Below, piece by piece: positions 9,528-18,883 of a DNA stretch of 64,000 nt. Source of the DNA: Bacillus sp. T3 (GTDB lineage: Bacteria > Bacillota > Bacilli > Bacillales > Cytobacillaceae); contig NZ_CP137761.1 of assembly GCF_033449965.1 (NCBI RefSeq), positions 1,612,001 through 1,676,000 on the forward strand, read 5' to 3'. Numbering within the stretch: position 1 is the first letter of the stretch; every line of letters starts with the position of its first letter. A model generated the notes under the pieces. The model was not told the origin of the DNA. It made no database searches and worked only from the letters and a program-made list of their open reading frames with translations. The position numbers were made by a program, and so were the translations under genes.

Positions 9528-9836
9528 ATGCTGTCAGATAAATTTAAATTAACGGCTAAAGATATTCTTGAAAAAGAATTCAAAACATCGATGCGTGGAT
9601 ATAAACAAGAAGACGTCGATAAATATTTAGATCTGATCATAAAAGATTATGAAGCCTTCCATCAGGAAATTGATGAGCTTCAACAGGAAATACTACGTTT
9701 GAAGAAACAATTAGAGGATTCCTCTCGCCGTCAACCTACTCAGCCGCAGGCTGCTGTAGGGACAACGAACTTTGATATTTTAAAGAGATTATCCAACTTA
9801 GAAAAGCATGTATTTGGGAGCAAATTATACGATTAA
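9528..9836 (+). CDS. gpsB: GpsB cell division and wall-synthesis adaptor
   Basis: DivIVA-like cytosolic adaptor that shuttles penicillin-binding protein PBP1 between septum and side wall. It has the DivIVA N-terminal domain (LTAKDILEKEFKTSMRGYKQ, then EDVDKYLDLIIKDY), a coiled coil (about 35-68) and the C-terminal trimer block NFDILKRLSNLEKHVFGSKL. The start ATG 9528 (MLSDKF) follows TGAGGTGA at normal spacing; the upstream GTG 9519 overlaps the ribosome site. Length, 102 residues, matches the family. It is followed by rnpB. Confidence 0.96.
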   Translation: MLSDKFKLTAKDILEKEFKTSMRGYKQEDVDKYLDLIIKDYEAFHQEIDELQQEILRLKKQLEDSSRRQPTQPQAAVGTTNFDILKRLSNLEKHVFGSKLYD

Positions 9837-9907
9837 GGAATTCTACCAGAATTTCATGTAAATACCATTGCGATTTGTAATCAGATTACATATAATGAAT
9901 ATTGTCT

Positions 9908-10324
9908 TCTTTAATAGCGTTCGGGTAATCGCTGCAAGGAGCGCATGCAACTTGTAGAGGAAAGTCCATGCTCGCACGAGCTGAGATGCTCGTAGTGTTC
10001 GTGCCTAGCCAATAAATAAGCTAGGGCAGCTGAAGTTAAATTCGGCTGACGGCCGGGAAAATGCCTAAGTCCGTTAAGGATATGGCATGAATACCTATAA
10101 AAGTGCCACAGTGACGTAGCCTCGACAGAAATGGAGAGGGTGGAACGGGTAAACCCCACGAGCGAGAAACCCAAATAATGGTAGGGGCACTTTCTCTGAG
10201 GAATTCAACAAGGAGAAGGACAGATTGTAACTCAATCTGTAGATAGATGATTACCACCGGAGTACGAGACTTAGGGTCGTTTGCAGTACGATGGAACAGA
10301 ACATGGCTTACAGAACGTTATTAA
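9908..10324 (+). ncRNA. rnpB: RNase P RNA (type B)
   Basis: Catalytic RNA that trims tRNA 5' ends. Universally conserved pieces are in order: GAGGAAAGTCCATGCTCGCA, AGTGTTCGTGCCTAG, GTGCCACAGTGACG, TAAACCCCACGAGCGAGAAA, and GTTTGCAGTACGATGGAACA followed by GAACATGGCTTACAGAACGTT. The arrangement is the Bacillus B type. At 10143-10152 the sequence reads AACGGGTAAA, whereas the B. subtilis RNA as I recall it has AACGCGGTAAA, so one base may be missing. The ends are set by similarity and uncertain by about 5 bases. Antisense ORFs here are spurious. Confidence 0.96.
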
Positions 10325-10352
10325 AGGCAATGTATGAGTGTAATGGATAGTT

Positions 10353-10380
10353 AGCTCTCCTTTTATGGAGAGCTTTTCTT
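10353..10380 (+). terminator. Terminator after rnpB
   Basis: AGCTCTCC / GGAGAGCT stem with a seven-base loop and T-rich tail. Confidence 0.8.
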
Positions 10381-10428
10381 GTTTATAATAATAATGAACG
10401 TAAAAGCTGGAATAAGTAGGGTGAAAAT

Positions 10429-11571
10429 ATGACAAAATTTGATTTGATTGCGACTTCAGCAATGGGTCTTGAATCCTTGGTGGCAAAGGAAGTCCGTGAT
10501 TTGGGTTATGAATGTACCGTTGAGAACGGTAGGATTGCTTTCAAAGGGGATGGACTGGCAATCGCCCGGAGTAATCTCTGGTTGAGGACTGCGGACCGTG
10601 TTAAAATTAAAGTCGGTGAATTTCGAGCCACCACTTTTGATGAACTGTTTGAACGAACGAAGGTACTTCCATGGGAACAATTCTTACCAGAAGACGCTGA
10701 GTTTCCAGTCTCAGGGAAATCAGTTAAATCAAAATTGTTTAGTGTATCTGATTGTCAAGCTATTGTAAAAAAAGCAATAGTTGACCGGATGCAACGCCAT
10801 TATAAGCGAACAACATGGTTTGAAGAAAATGGACCAAAGTTCAAAATTGAAGTGGCCCTATTAAAGGACATTGCGACGATAACAATCGATACTAGTGGAG
10901 TTGGTTTACATAAGCGTGGATATCGAGCCGACCAAGGTGAGGCGCCTCTTAAAGAAACATTAGCAGCGGCACTAGTCATGCTGACTAATTGGACACCAGA
11001 TCGTCCGTTCATCGATCCATTTTGTGGCTCTGGAACGATTCCGATTGAGGCTGCGTTAATTGGTCAAAATATTGCACCAGGCTTTAATCGTGAGTTTATT
11101 TCCGAGGAGTGGCCAATTATTTCTGCTTCAAGCTGGGATCAAGCTCGCAATGAAGCTGAGGATTTAGCGAAATACGATCAACCATTAGACATAACTGGAT
11201 CAGATATTGACCATAGAATGGTGAAAATCGCCGAAGAGAATGCTTTTGAAGCAGGGTTAGGAGATCTTGTAAGCTTTAAACAAATGCGAGTACAAGATTT
11301 GACAGTAAAACAGGACTATGGTGTCATAATCGGCAATCCGCCATATGGTGAACGGCTTGGCGAGAAGTCAGCGGTAGAAAAGATGTATCGAGAAATGGGA
11401 CAAGTTTTGACGAAATTAGATACATGGTCTATTTATATATTAACTTCTCATCCCGAATTTGAGGCTCTTTTTGGAAAACCTGCAACGAAGAAACGAAAGC
11501 TATTTAATGGTTTTATCCGAACAGATTATTACCAGTATTGGGGCAAAAGGCAACCAAGGAATAAAGAATAG
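10429..11571 (+). CDS. ypsC: YpsC, THUMP-domain rRNA N2-guanine methyltransferase (RlmL-like)
   Basis: A 380-residue SAM-dependent RNA methyltransferase. It has an N-terminal ferredoxin-like and THUMP region (about 1-160, including GLESLVAKEVRDLGYE), then a Rossmann domain with FIDPFCGSGTIPIEAA (motif I, SAM binding) and GNPPYGERLG (NPPY catalytic motif for exocyclic amino groups). This is the family of E. coli RlmL, which makes m2G2445 in 23S rRNA; that target is inferred. It follows rnpB as in B. subtilis, with its own start after AAGTAGGGTG. The reading frame is intact. Confidence 0.93.
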   Translation: MTKFDLIATSAMGLESLVAKEVRDLGYECTVENGRIAFKGDGLAIARSNLWLRTADRVKIKVGEFRATTFDELFERTKVLPWEQFLPEDAEFPVSGKSVKSKLFSVSDCQAIVKKAIVDRMQRHYKRTTWFEENGPKFKIEVALLKDIATITIDTSGVGLHKRGYRADQGEAPLKETLAAALVMLTNWTPDRPFIDPFCGSGTIPIEAALIGQNIAPGFNREFISEEWPIISASSWDQARNEAEDLAKYDQPLDITGSDIDHRMVKIAEENAFEAGLGDLVSFKQMRVQDLTVKQDYGVIIGNPPYGERLGEKSAVEKMYREMGQVLTKLDTWSIYILTSHPEFEALFGKPATKKRKLFNGFIRTDYYQYWGKRQPRNKE

Positions 11572-11634
11572 GAATAATTCCCTCTGTAAAGAATAAATTA
11601 TTATTATATATTTTTATTTACAGGGGGTAAAATA

Positions 11635-11817
11635 ATGTACGCATTCCAATTGGATTTTAATAAAATTGCCCAAGCCTTAGAACTTACTAAAGAAACAATA
11701 AAAGGGGAAGATACGGTTTCTCCTTCCGTTCTGCATGAGATGGAAATAGCACAAAAGCAATTACAAGACGCATTATACTATAACGTTTCACGGTCAAACC
11801 ATGCCTACTATTATTAA
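11635..11817 (+). CDS. Small hypothetical protein, 60 residues
   Basis: Behind a strong AGGGGGT ribosome site, encodes a soluble, mostly helical polypeptide beginning MYAFQLDFNKIAQALELTKE and ending with a Tyr-rich tail (NHAYYY). I do not recognise the family. It lies between ypsC and the 52-bp repeat block, same strand. The frame, ribosome site and composition look genuine; no membrane or metal motif is present. Confidence 0.6.
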   Translation: MYAFQLDFNKIAQALELTKETIKGEDTVSPSVLHEMEIAQKQLQDALYYNVSRSNHAYYY

Positions 11818-11838
11818 ATAGCGGCTTTTCTGGTAGTC

Positions 11839-12076
11839 GATAACGTTCACTCGTTTATCGTGCCCTTGCTAGTGGTAATTTGCGATTGTCGGTAACGATA
11901 GCTCGCTTATCGTTACCATGCAAGAGGTATTTTGCGGTAGTCGGTAACGATAGATCGTTTATCGTGCCCTTGTGAGAGGTATTTTTCGGTAGTCGGTAAC
12001 GATAGCCCGTTTATCGTGCCCATGCGAGAGGTAATTTGCGATTGACGGTAACGATAGCACGTTTACCGTTTTTGGA
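11839..12076. repeat. 52-bp tandem repeat, about 4.5 units, with internal dyads
   Basis: Units begin at about 11839, 11891, 11943, 11995 and 12047, an exact 52-bp spacing. Each has a dyad such as GGTAACGATAG...CTTATCGTTACC, then CGTGCCCTTGNGAGAGGT and TTTGCGGTAGTC. The second unit has the most complete palindrome. The fifth stops half-way. There are no spacers, so this is not a CRISPR array. 52 is not a multiple of three and no ORF spans it on the plus strand. It fills the ypsC-ypvA gap. Confidence 0.85.
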
Positions 12077-12182
12077 AAACTTTGTTGGTTTGAATTAATT
12101 TTACTATAATCATAATGATTAGACTTAAGGGACTGGTTCTTAAGAGGCCAGCTCCCTATTTTCTTTTTTGATGGAGGATATA

Positions 12183-14105
12183 ATGCAAAAGAGCTTACCA
12201 TTTACGCTAACGAAAACAGAATCCTTCTATGATCGATTGAATGACTGGATTGGTGATGTTTTTTATGATTTCCTGCCCGAAGCAGGCTTTGAATTAAGAG
12301 ATGAACAGATATTTATGGCTTTTCAACTCGAAAAGGCTTTTAAAGAAAAAAAGTGATGTTTGCAGAAGCGGGAGTAGGGACTGGAAAGACAATTGTCTAT
12401 CTTCTTTACGCACTTTGTTATGCAAGATATACAAACAAACCAGCGATTATTGCCTGTGCCGATGAAACATTAATCGAGCAGATTGTAAAAAAAGAGGGAG
12501 ATATTGCCAAGCTTGAAGAATCACTTGGACTAACGGTTGATGTACGATTAGCAAAATCACGAGACCAGTATTTGTGTTTAAATAAGCTGGAAGACTCTAT
12601 GCTTCATGATCCATCCGATACATATAGTGGAATTTTTCAATCTCTCCCACCATTTGTTCATAGTGGAGCATCGCTTCAATCCTTTAGCCCTTATGGAGAC
12701 CGAAAAGACCATCCTGAATTGACGGATGAACAGTGGAATGAAATTTCTTGGGATTCACTTCAGGATTGTTTTTCATGTGAGAAACGCCATCGCTGTGGTC
12801 AAACACTCCATCGGGATTTTTATCGAGGTGGGGGAGACCTGATTATTTGTTCACAGGACTTCTATATGGAGCATGTTTGGACAAAGGAATCAAGAAAACG
12901 GGAAGGTCAGTTGCCGCTTCTTCCTGATCCGTGCTGTGTTGTGTTTGACGAAGGTCATTTACTGGAATATGCCTGTCAAAAAGCCTTAACCTATAAACTT
13001 ACAGAGAAGACTCTCGAAACACTACTTGAGAAAATTGCTGGGAACGATATTCGTGAGAAAACGTTGTATATTATTGAGTCGGCCATCTTATATAGCCAAG
13101 ATTTCTTCAATAGTCTCACTAAATTTTCAAAGGAAACTATTGGTTCAGAGAAAAAGACGATTATTAAATCGAATGAAGTAGTGCAGGTAGGAACTAAGCT
13201 GCTGGACACGTTAAGAAAATTAGAAGAGGAGTTAGTCTTTGAAAGTGAGTTATTTGTTATAAATGACTACGATTTAAAAATCGTTGAGGAATATTTGGAC
13301 CAAATAACCTACTCATTAAGTTTATTTCTTGGTAAGACCAATGGTATTACTTGGTTTGAAGAAAATGACACGGAACGAAGACTTGTTATTATGCCTCGGT
13401 TAGTAAAGGATATTATGAAGGAAGAGGTCTTTTCACAAGCAAAGCCGTTTATCTTCTCTTCTGCTACACTATCTGAAAATAAATCGTTTGATTACATTGC
13501 TAACAGCCTTGGAATTAAGGATTACTTATCTTTTTCTGTGGCGTCGCCATTTGATTACGATGAAAATATGTCCATTTTTATGCCTCGATTTGAGAAGTTT
13601 AATTTAGAAGCTAAATCATCCTATGTATTAGAACAACTAAGAATAGCCAAGGAAGGTTCGCTAGTCCTGTTCTCTAATAAGGCTGAGCTTTATTTTTTTA
13701 AAGAATATATAAAAGGAAAATTGGATGTTCCGATTTACTTTGAAGGTGATGCTGAAATCAGTACACTTGTGTCACAATTTCAAAATGAACCAAGTTCGGT
13801 CCTTTGCGCTGTCCATTTATGGGAAGGGTTAGATATTCCTGGAGAAGCTCTTGGGAACGTAATCCTCTTCTCTTTGCCATTTCCTCCTGGTTGATCCGGT
13901 GTTTACTGCAAAACGTGAGGAGACGGAAGATCCATTTAACGAGGTCGACCTTCCGTATATGCTACTCAGACTAAGACAGGGTGTCGGAAGATTAGTTCGG
14001 ACAAGCACGGATAGGGGTACTGTTCATATTTTAATTGATGAAGATTTAGATCCCGTAATTGTCGCTAAAATTGAGGGAGTTTTACCGACCGCTATCAGTA
14101 AATAA
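12183..14105 (+). CDS. ypvA: YpvA, DinG/XPD-like Fe-S helicase, frame interrupted twice
   Basis: Superfamily 2 DNA helicase of the DinG/XPD type. It shows Walker A AEAGVGTGKT, a cysteine cluster for a 4Fe-4S site (CLNKL, then CFSCEKRHRCG), a Walker B variant VVFDEGH, and motif VI LRQGVGRLVRTSTDRG. The start is ATG 12183 behind TGGAGG. The frame breaks at an A7 run (12346-12352), where one more A gives KKVMFAEAG, and at CCTGG (13886-13890), where removing T gives LPFPPVDPVFTAKREE. Restored length is near 640 residues, as in B. subtilis. Both breaks look like sequencing errors. Confidence 0.88.
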
Positions 14106-14113
14106 GGATGAAA

Positions 14114-14160
14114 AAAGCACAGTATGGCTAGCAATGAGCTTCCATACTGTGCTTTATTTT
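14114..14160. terminator. Bidirectional terminator between ypvA and DUF2249 gene
   Basis: Fourteen-base stem AAAGCACAGTATGG / CCATACTGTGCTTT with T-rich tails on both strands. Confidence 0.85.
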
Positions 14161-14389
14161 ATTGTTTAATAAACGTTATTTTCCAATGTTTTTCTTCAAT
14201 TTTTTCAGCTGTATGTTCGAAACCACTTGCCGTTAACACTGCATACAAAGGGACTGGCTCAAACGGTGCGTGAAGTAGAAGTACATCATTGGATTGGAAA
14301 TCTATGATTGCTTTCATAATTTTTTGGAACGGGTCTTGCTTATTTTGTATATCTTCCCGAACATCCATTTCTACTAGCTTGTTTTCCAT
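14159..14389 (-). CDS. DUF2249 small protein
   Basis: A 76-residue alpha/beta protein of the DUF2249 family (KIMKAIIDFQSNDVLLLHAP and FEPVPLYAVLTASGF), a TusA-like fold found near denitrification and NO genes in many bacteria; the biochemical role is unknown. A GAGGAG ribosome site precedes the ATG. It is transcribed divergently from the NO reductase and has its own Crp/Fnr-like box 41.5 bp before a predicted start point, so co-expression with norZ is likely. Confidence 0.8.
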   Translation of the reverse strand: MENKLVEMDVREDIQNKQDPFQKIMKAIIDFQSNDVLLLHAPFEPVPLYAVLTASGFEHTAEKIEEKHWKITFIKQ

Positions 14390-14451
14390 ATGAATCCACT
14401 CCTCTATTTTCGTTTCACACCTGTAGCATAATTCATTTCTATCGTTGTTAT

Positions 14452-14467
14452 AGTGACTAACATCACG
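14452..14467 (-). promoter_or_regulatory. Crp/Fnr-like box for the DUF2249 gene
   Basis: AGTGACTAACATCACG (two mismatches to TGTGA-N6-TCACA). Read on the minus strand, the -10 TATGCT lies at 14430-14425, again 21 bp past the box, the same geometry and -10 as hcp. Confidence 0.55.
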
Positions 14468-14530
14468 ATTATCACTTATTTTTTCATCTCTATTATTTCC
14501 TTATTAATATGAATTTCAGATTTTTTAAGG

Positions 14531-14569
14531 TGTGTGAAATATCACAGTTAGATAATGAGACATCTCACA
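14531..14569 (+). promoter_or_regulatory. Two tandem Crp/Fnr-like boxes upstream of norZ
   Basis: TGTGTGAAATATCACA (14531-14546, one mismatch) and AATGAGACATCTCACA (14554-14569, two mismatches) are spaced 23 bp apart. The second is 21 bp before a -10-like TAAAAT (14591-14596), matching the hcp geometry. Confidence 0.5.
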
Positions 14570-14629
14570 AAGTTGTCACAGATTTACGTCTAAAATGTGA
14601 CTATAAGACAACGAAAGGAAGTGTTTGGG

Positions 14630-16978
14630 ATGGAAAACAACAAGGTAAAGTCAGCGAAACCAAAAAACGCACTTTTAAAATCCATTCTTATTACAACATG
14701 TATACTTAGTTTTACTGTTTTACTCGTAGGTGGCTTTTGGATCTTTAAAGATATGGCACCAAGACCACTCGAGGTTACTGATGCGAAGGGTGAGGTCATC
14801 CTAACAAAAGATTCGATTATGGGTGGTCAAGCCGTGTTTCAAAAATATGGTTTGATGGATTATGGGACTGTTTTAGGCCATGGCTCGTATATGGGGCCTG
14901 ATTATACTGCGGAGGCATTGAAGGTTTATACAGAAGGAATGCAGGATTATAAAGCAAATGAGCAATACGGAAAAAAATATACGGACTTAGCTAAAGAGGA
15001 AAAAACGATTATTCGTGAAGCTGTAATTGAAGAAATGCGAAAGAATCGATATGAAAAAGGTGATGATTCTCTCATTCTTACAGATGCTCAGGTTTATGGG
15101 GTAGAAAAGGTAAGAGAATATTATCATGATGTATTTACCAATGGTGATGGTTGGGGGTTAAAGCCGAACTTAATTAAGGAAGAAGACATGCCGAAAGGCG
15201 AACGCGCGTGGGTATCTGAAGGTGATCAAATTGAACAGATCTCTGATTTCTTCTTTTGGACTGCATGGTTATCAAGTACGGAACGTGTGGATGATGATAT
15301 TACTTATACAAATAACTGGCCATATTATAAGGACGCTGGAAATGAAATGTCCTTCTCTGCGATATGGTGGAGCGGTGTCAGTGTTACAGTATTAGTCCTG
15401 TTCGTTGGTATTATTCTATTTTTGTTCTATCGTTACCATCTTGGGATGGAGGAAGCTTATACGCCAGGGAATTTCCCGAAAATTGACCTAAGAAAGCTCC
15501 CTGTAACAAACTCACAACTAAAATCAGGAAAATATTTTGTGATTGTTTCAGTATTATTCTTTATCCAATCAATGTTTGGTGCACTTTTAGCCCACTACTA
15601 CATTGAGCCAGATAGCTTCTTTGGAATGAAATGGGTTTATGATTTATTGCCATTTAACATTGCAAAAGGCTACCATCTTCAACTAGCCATTTTCTGGATT
15701 GCAACAGCTTGGCTTGGAATGGGGATCTTTATTGCTCCTCTAGTTGGAGGACATGAGCCAAAACGTCAAGGATTGTTAGTCGATATTCTTTTCTGGGCTT
15801 TAGTAGTTCTTGTTGGTGGAAGTATGGTTGGTCAATGGCTTGGCGCAAATGGCTACCTAGGAAATAACTGGTTCTTATTAGGTCACCAAGGTTGGGAATA
15901 TTTAGAGTTAGGTAGAATCTGGCAGGTTATTCTTGCCGCGGGTATGTTGATCTGGTTATATATCGTTTACAGAGGAATTAAGAGCGGATTAAAACGTGAA
16001 TCCGACAAAGGTGGTTTAATCCATTTATTATTCTACTCTGCAATTGCTGTACCGTTTTTCTACTTGTTTGCATTCCTAATTAATCCAGGGACTCACTTCA
16101 CATTTGCGGATTATTGGCGCTGGTGGATCATCCATCTGTGGGTTGAAGGAATCTTTGAAGTGTTTGCGGTAGTGGTAATAGGCTTCTTAATGGTTCAAAT
16201 GAATTTAGTAACTAAGAAATCTACTGTTAAGGCATTATACTTCCAATTAATTTTACTATTGGGTAGCGGTGTAATTGGAATTGGACATCACTATTATTAC
16301 AACGGTTCTTCAGAGGCTTGGATTGCCCTTGGAGCTGTGTTCTCAGCATTAGAGGTTATCCCATTAACATTATTGATTTTAGAAGCTTATGAGCAGTACA
16401 AAATGATGCGTGACGGTGGGGTTGATTTCCCTTATAAGGGTACATTCTGGTTCTTGATTTCTGTAGCGGTATGGAACTTAGTCGGTGCTGGTGTGCTTGG
16501 ATTCTTAATCAATTTACCTGCTGTAAGTTATTTAGAGCATGGACAGTTTTTAACTCCGACCCATGGGCACGGTTCGATGATGGGTGTATACGGTATGTTT
16601 GCTTGTGCCGTTCTTGTCTTCTCGTTACGCAATATTGTGAAGCCAGAAAAATGGAATGATAAAATGATTAAAATTTCATGTGTCTTATTAAACGTTGGTC
16701 TAGCTGGTATGATTATCATTTCATTGCTTCCAGTAGGATTTATGCAATTAAAAACAGCGTATGATAACGGCTATGCTGCATCAAGATCAGCAGCATTCTT
16801 ACAACAGGAATCAGTCGTGAAGCTATTAACGATTCGTGCGATTCCTGATACCATTTTCTTAGTAGGTGTTGCTATACTAGTGGTATTTTGTATCAAAGCA
16901 TTATTTAACCTTCGTAAAGTAACACACAAAGAGGATGAACCACTTCCAGTAAAGGATTTGGCACTAGAAGAAGAATAG
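14630..16978 (+). CDS. norZ: Quinol-dependent nitric oxide reductase (qNor)
   Basis: Single-subunit haem-copper-superfamily enzyme reducing 2 NO to N2O with electrons from menaquinol. From ATG 14630 it is about 782 residues. An N-terminal membrane helix and a periplasmic domain (about 35-230, with WTAWLSSTERVDDDITYTNN) are fused to a catalytic core of about 12 helices. The core contains WRWWIIHLWVEGIFEVFAV, GIGHHYYYNG and THGHGSMMGVYGMF, which carry the haem and iron-site histidines. No CxxCH haem c or CuA motif is present, so quinol rather than cytochrome c is the donor. A GGAAG ribosome site sets the start. It is flanked by DUF2249 and Crp/Fnr-like boxes, and is monocistronic with a terminator. 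Confidence 0.95.
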   Translation: MENNKVKSAKPKNALLKSILITTCILSFTVLLVGGFWIFKDMAPRPLEVTDAKGEVILTKDSIMGGQAVFQKYGLMDYGTVLGHGSYMGPDYTAEALKVYTEGMQDYKANEQYGKKYTDLAKEEKTIIREAVIEEMRKNRYEKGDDSLILTDAQVYGVEKVREYYHDVFTNGDGWGLKPNLIKEEDMPKGERAWVSEGDQIEQISDFFFWTAWLSSTERVDDDITYTNNWPYYKDAGNEMSFSAIWWSGVSVTVLVLFVGIILFLFYRYHLGMEEAYTPGNFPKIDLRKLPVTNSQLKSGKYFVIVSVLFFIQSMFGALLAHYYIEPDSFFGMKWVYDLLPFNIAKGYHLQLAIFWIATAWLGMGIFIAPLVGGHEPKRQGLLVDILFWALVVLVGGSMVGQWLGANGYLGNNWFLLGHQGWEYLELGRIWQVILAAGMLIWLYIVYRGIKSGLKRESDKGGLIHLLFYSAIAVPFFYLFAFLINPGTHFTFADYWRWWIIHLWVEGIFEVFAVVVIGFLMVQMNLVTKKSTVKALYFQLILLLGSGVIGIGHHYYYNGSSEAWIALGAVFSALEVIPLTLLILEAYEQYKMMRDGGVDFPYKGTFWFLISVAVWNLVGAGVLGFLINLPAVSYLEHGQFLTPTHGHGSMMGVYGMFACAVLVFSLRNIVKPEKWNDKMIKISCVLLNVGLAGMIIISLLPVGFMQLKTAYDNGYAASRSAAFLQQESVVKLLTIRAIPDTIFLVGVAILVVFCIKALFNLRKVTHKEDEPLPVKDLALEEE

Positions 16979-16986
16979 AATGGATG

Positions 16987-17020
16987 AAATCCACTTTTCA
17001 AATTGGAGAGTGGATTTTGT
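16987..17020 (+). terminator. Terminator after norZ
   Basis: AAATCCACT / AGTGGATTT stem with a T-rich tail. Confidence 0.75.
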
Positions 17021-17050
17021 TAAATTAATCTAAAATTTAATTCGTTAAAC

Positions 17051-17243
17051 TGTAACATTTATCACTAACATCAGCACTAAGAAAACATTATAATTACTAT
17101 GAAGATGTGACAAACGAAAGGAGTGTGAAACTTTAACAAGTTTGCACCCTGATGTTGTCTAGTTGTTTGTATTCCATTTATCATGGAACTTTTTAACCTC
17201 TCTATTTTTGGACAATAGCCTATGCTGTTGTCTATTTTTTTTG
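17051..17243 (+). ncRNA. Candidate small RNA with Crp/Fnr-like promoter, between norZ and ypwA
   Basis: This gap holds no convincing ORF but shows an ordered transcription unit. A degenerate box TGTAACATTTATCACT lies at 17051-17066 and a -10 TATAAT at 17089-17094. Three hairpins follow: AAACTT/AAGTTT at 17128-17143, TTCCAT/ATGGAA at 17172-17188, and GACAA...TTGTC at 17211-17232 followed by eight Ts. The transcript would run about 17101-17243. An AAAGGAGTGTG resembles a ribosome site but only a three-codon frame follows. It could instead be a leader RNA for ypwA. Confidence 0.35.
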
Positions 17244-17320
17244 TATTCAATCCATCAGAAGGAAAGACACAAGCTTAGTGTGTTAAAATTGATATGAATA
17301 ACTTTATTGGAGGAATGTGG

Positions 17321-18823
17321 ATGATACCGATTGAAGCTATCGAAAAGGACTTTCTTGAGTATGTCAAAAAAATAAGTGCTTTTAATGAAGCATTGTCTTT
17401 GATTTACTGGGATTTACGTACGGGTGCCCCGAAACAAGGAGTGGAGCAACGTTCAGAAGTGATTGGGATGCTTTCTTCAGAGGTGTTTCAAATGTCTACT
17501 TCTCCAGAAATGGCGGGCTATATCGCCGAGTTATCAAATGAGGATCTGCCAGAGCGAACGAAGAAAACATTGGAAGAATGCAGGAAGGAATATGAGCGAA
17601 ACAAAAAAATTCCACATGACGAATACAAGGAATATGTGATTTTACAATCAAAGGCTGAAAGTGTTTGGGAAGAGGCGAAAGCCGAGGCTGATTTTAAAAA
17701 ATTCCAACCATATTTGGAAAAATTAGTACAACTGACAAAACGATTTATTAATTATTGGGGTTATGAAGGAAATAAATATAATCCTTTATTAGATTTATAT
17801 GAACCAGGCATGACAGTTGAGGTACTGGATAAAGTGTTTGGAGATTTGAGAAAAGAAATTGTTCCGCTAGTAAAAAAAATCTCCGCCTCGAACCATCAGC
17901 CCAAAACAGACTTTTTATTTCAACCATTCCCGAAGCAGCGACAAAAAGAATTTAGCTTACAAATATTAAAACAAATGGGCTATAACTTTGAAGCTGGCCG
18001 TTTAGATGAAACCGTTCATCCATTTGCGACAGGAATAAACCCTGGTGATGTGCGAGTCACAACTAAATATGATGAAAATGACTTTAGAACAGCAGTATTT
18101 GGGACGATTCATGAGGGCGGGCATGCTCTTTACGAACAAAATATTTCAAAAGAGTTAATTGGTACCCCTTTATGTGGTGGGACTTCAATGGGAATCCACG
18201 AATCACAATCGCTTTTTTATGAAAATTTTGTAGGACGACAATATTCTTTTTGGGTAAAAAATTATCCTTTATTAAAGCAGTATGCAGCTGGGCAATTTAA
18301 CGACGTAAATTTGCTTGATTTTTATCGAGCGATTAATGAATCAAAGCCTTCGCTTATCCGAATTGAGGCAGACGAGCTCACCTATCCATTACATATAATG
18401 ATTCGATATGAAATTGAAAAGGGTTTATTCAATGATGAAATTGAAGTGGCCGATTTGCCAAAGATTTGGAATGACAAATATGAAGAATATTTAGGGGTTC
18501 GACCAAGCCATGATGGAGAAGGTGTGTTGCAGGATGTACATTGGGCAGGTGGGAGCTTCGGCTATTTCCCTTCCTACGCATTAGGGTATATGTATGCAGC
18601 GCAATTTAAGCATACGCTAATCAAAGTCCAACCGAATTTTGATGAATTATTGGCGAATGGTGATCTTTTGCCAATAAAACAATGGTTTACAGAACATGTT
18701 CATCAATATGGAAAGATGAAAAAGCCGTTAGAAATTATTCAAGACGTAACCGGTGAAGGATTAAACGCGAAATATTTAGTGGATTATCTTTCAGAGAAAT
18801 ACCGGGATGTCTATCAATTGTAA
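17321..18823 (+). CDS. ypwA: M32 (Taq) metallocarboxypeptidase YpwA
   Basis: Cytosolic zinc carboxypeptidase removing C-terminal residues from peptides. The active-site motif GTIHEGGHALYEQ (HEXXH) is at about residue 262. GIHESQSLFYENFVGR follows with the third ligand and the family HES(Q/G) signature. Later come IRIEADELTYPLHIMIRYE and GVRPSHDGEGVLQDVHWAGG, all typical of M32. The start is ATG 17321 (MIPIEA) behind GGAGGA; the ATG at 17315 abuts the ribosome site. Length, 500 residues, equals the family. A strong terminator follows. Confidence 0.95.
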   Translation: MIPIEAIEKDFLEYVKKISAFNEALSLIYWDLRTGAPKQGVEQRSEVIGMLSSEVFQMSTSPEMAGYIAELSNEDLPERTKKTLEECRKEYERNKKIPHDEYKEYVILQSKAESVWEEAKAEADFKKFQPYLEKLVQLTKRFINYWGYEGNKYNPLLDLYEPGMTVEVLDKVFGDLRKEIVPLVKKISASNHQPKTDFLFQPFPKQRQKEFSLQILKQMGYNFEAGRLDETVHPFATGINPGDVRVTTKYDENDFRTAVFGTIHEGGHALYEQNISKELIGTPLCGGTSMGIHESQSLFYENFVGRQYSFWVKNYPLLKQYAAGQFNDVNLLDFYRAINESKPSLIRIEADELTYPLHIMIRYEIEKGLFNDEIEVADLPKIWNDKYEEYLGVRPSHDGEGVLQDVHWAGGSFGYFPSYALGYMYAAQFKHTLIKVQPNFDELLANGDLLPIKQWFTEHVHQYGKMKKPLEIIQDVTGEGLNAKYLVDYLSEKYRDVYQL

Positions 18824-18828
18824 CCAAA

Positions 18829-18873
18829 AAGGAACCCGTTGCTAGCAAAAACTAGCTGAGGGTTCCTTTTTTG
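18829..18873. terminator. Bidirectional terminator between ypwA and cba operon
   Basis: AAGGAACCC / GGGTTCCTT stem with an inner GCTAG/CTAGC stem and T-rich tails. Confidence 0.85.
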
Positions 18874-18883
18874 CTTTTCTTTT

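Noticed and set aside
9911..10486. Minus-strand ORFs of 70-87 codons
   Set aside because: They are antisense to RNase P RNA or its terminator and have no protein-like features or ribosome sites.
11839..12076. CRISPR array
   Set aside because: Repeats are contiguous 52-bp units without unique spacers, and no cas genes are present.
11959..12201. Minus-strand ORF of 80 codons over the tandem repeat
   Set aside because: It crosses the 52-bp units, whose period is not a multiple of three, and has no ribosome site.
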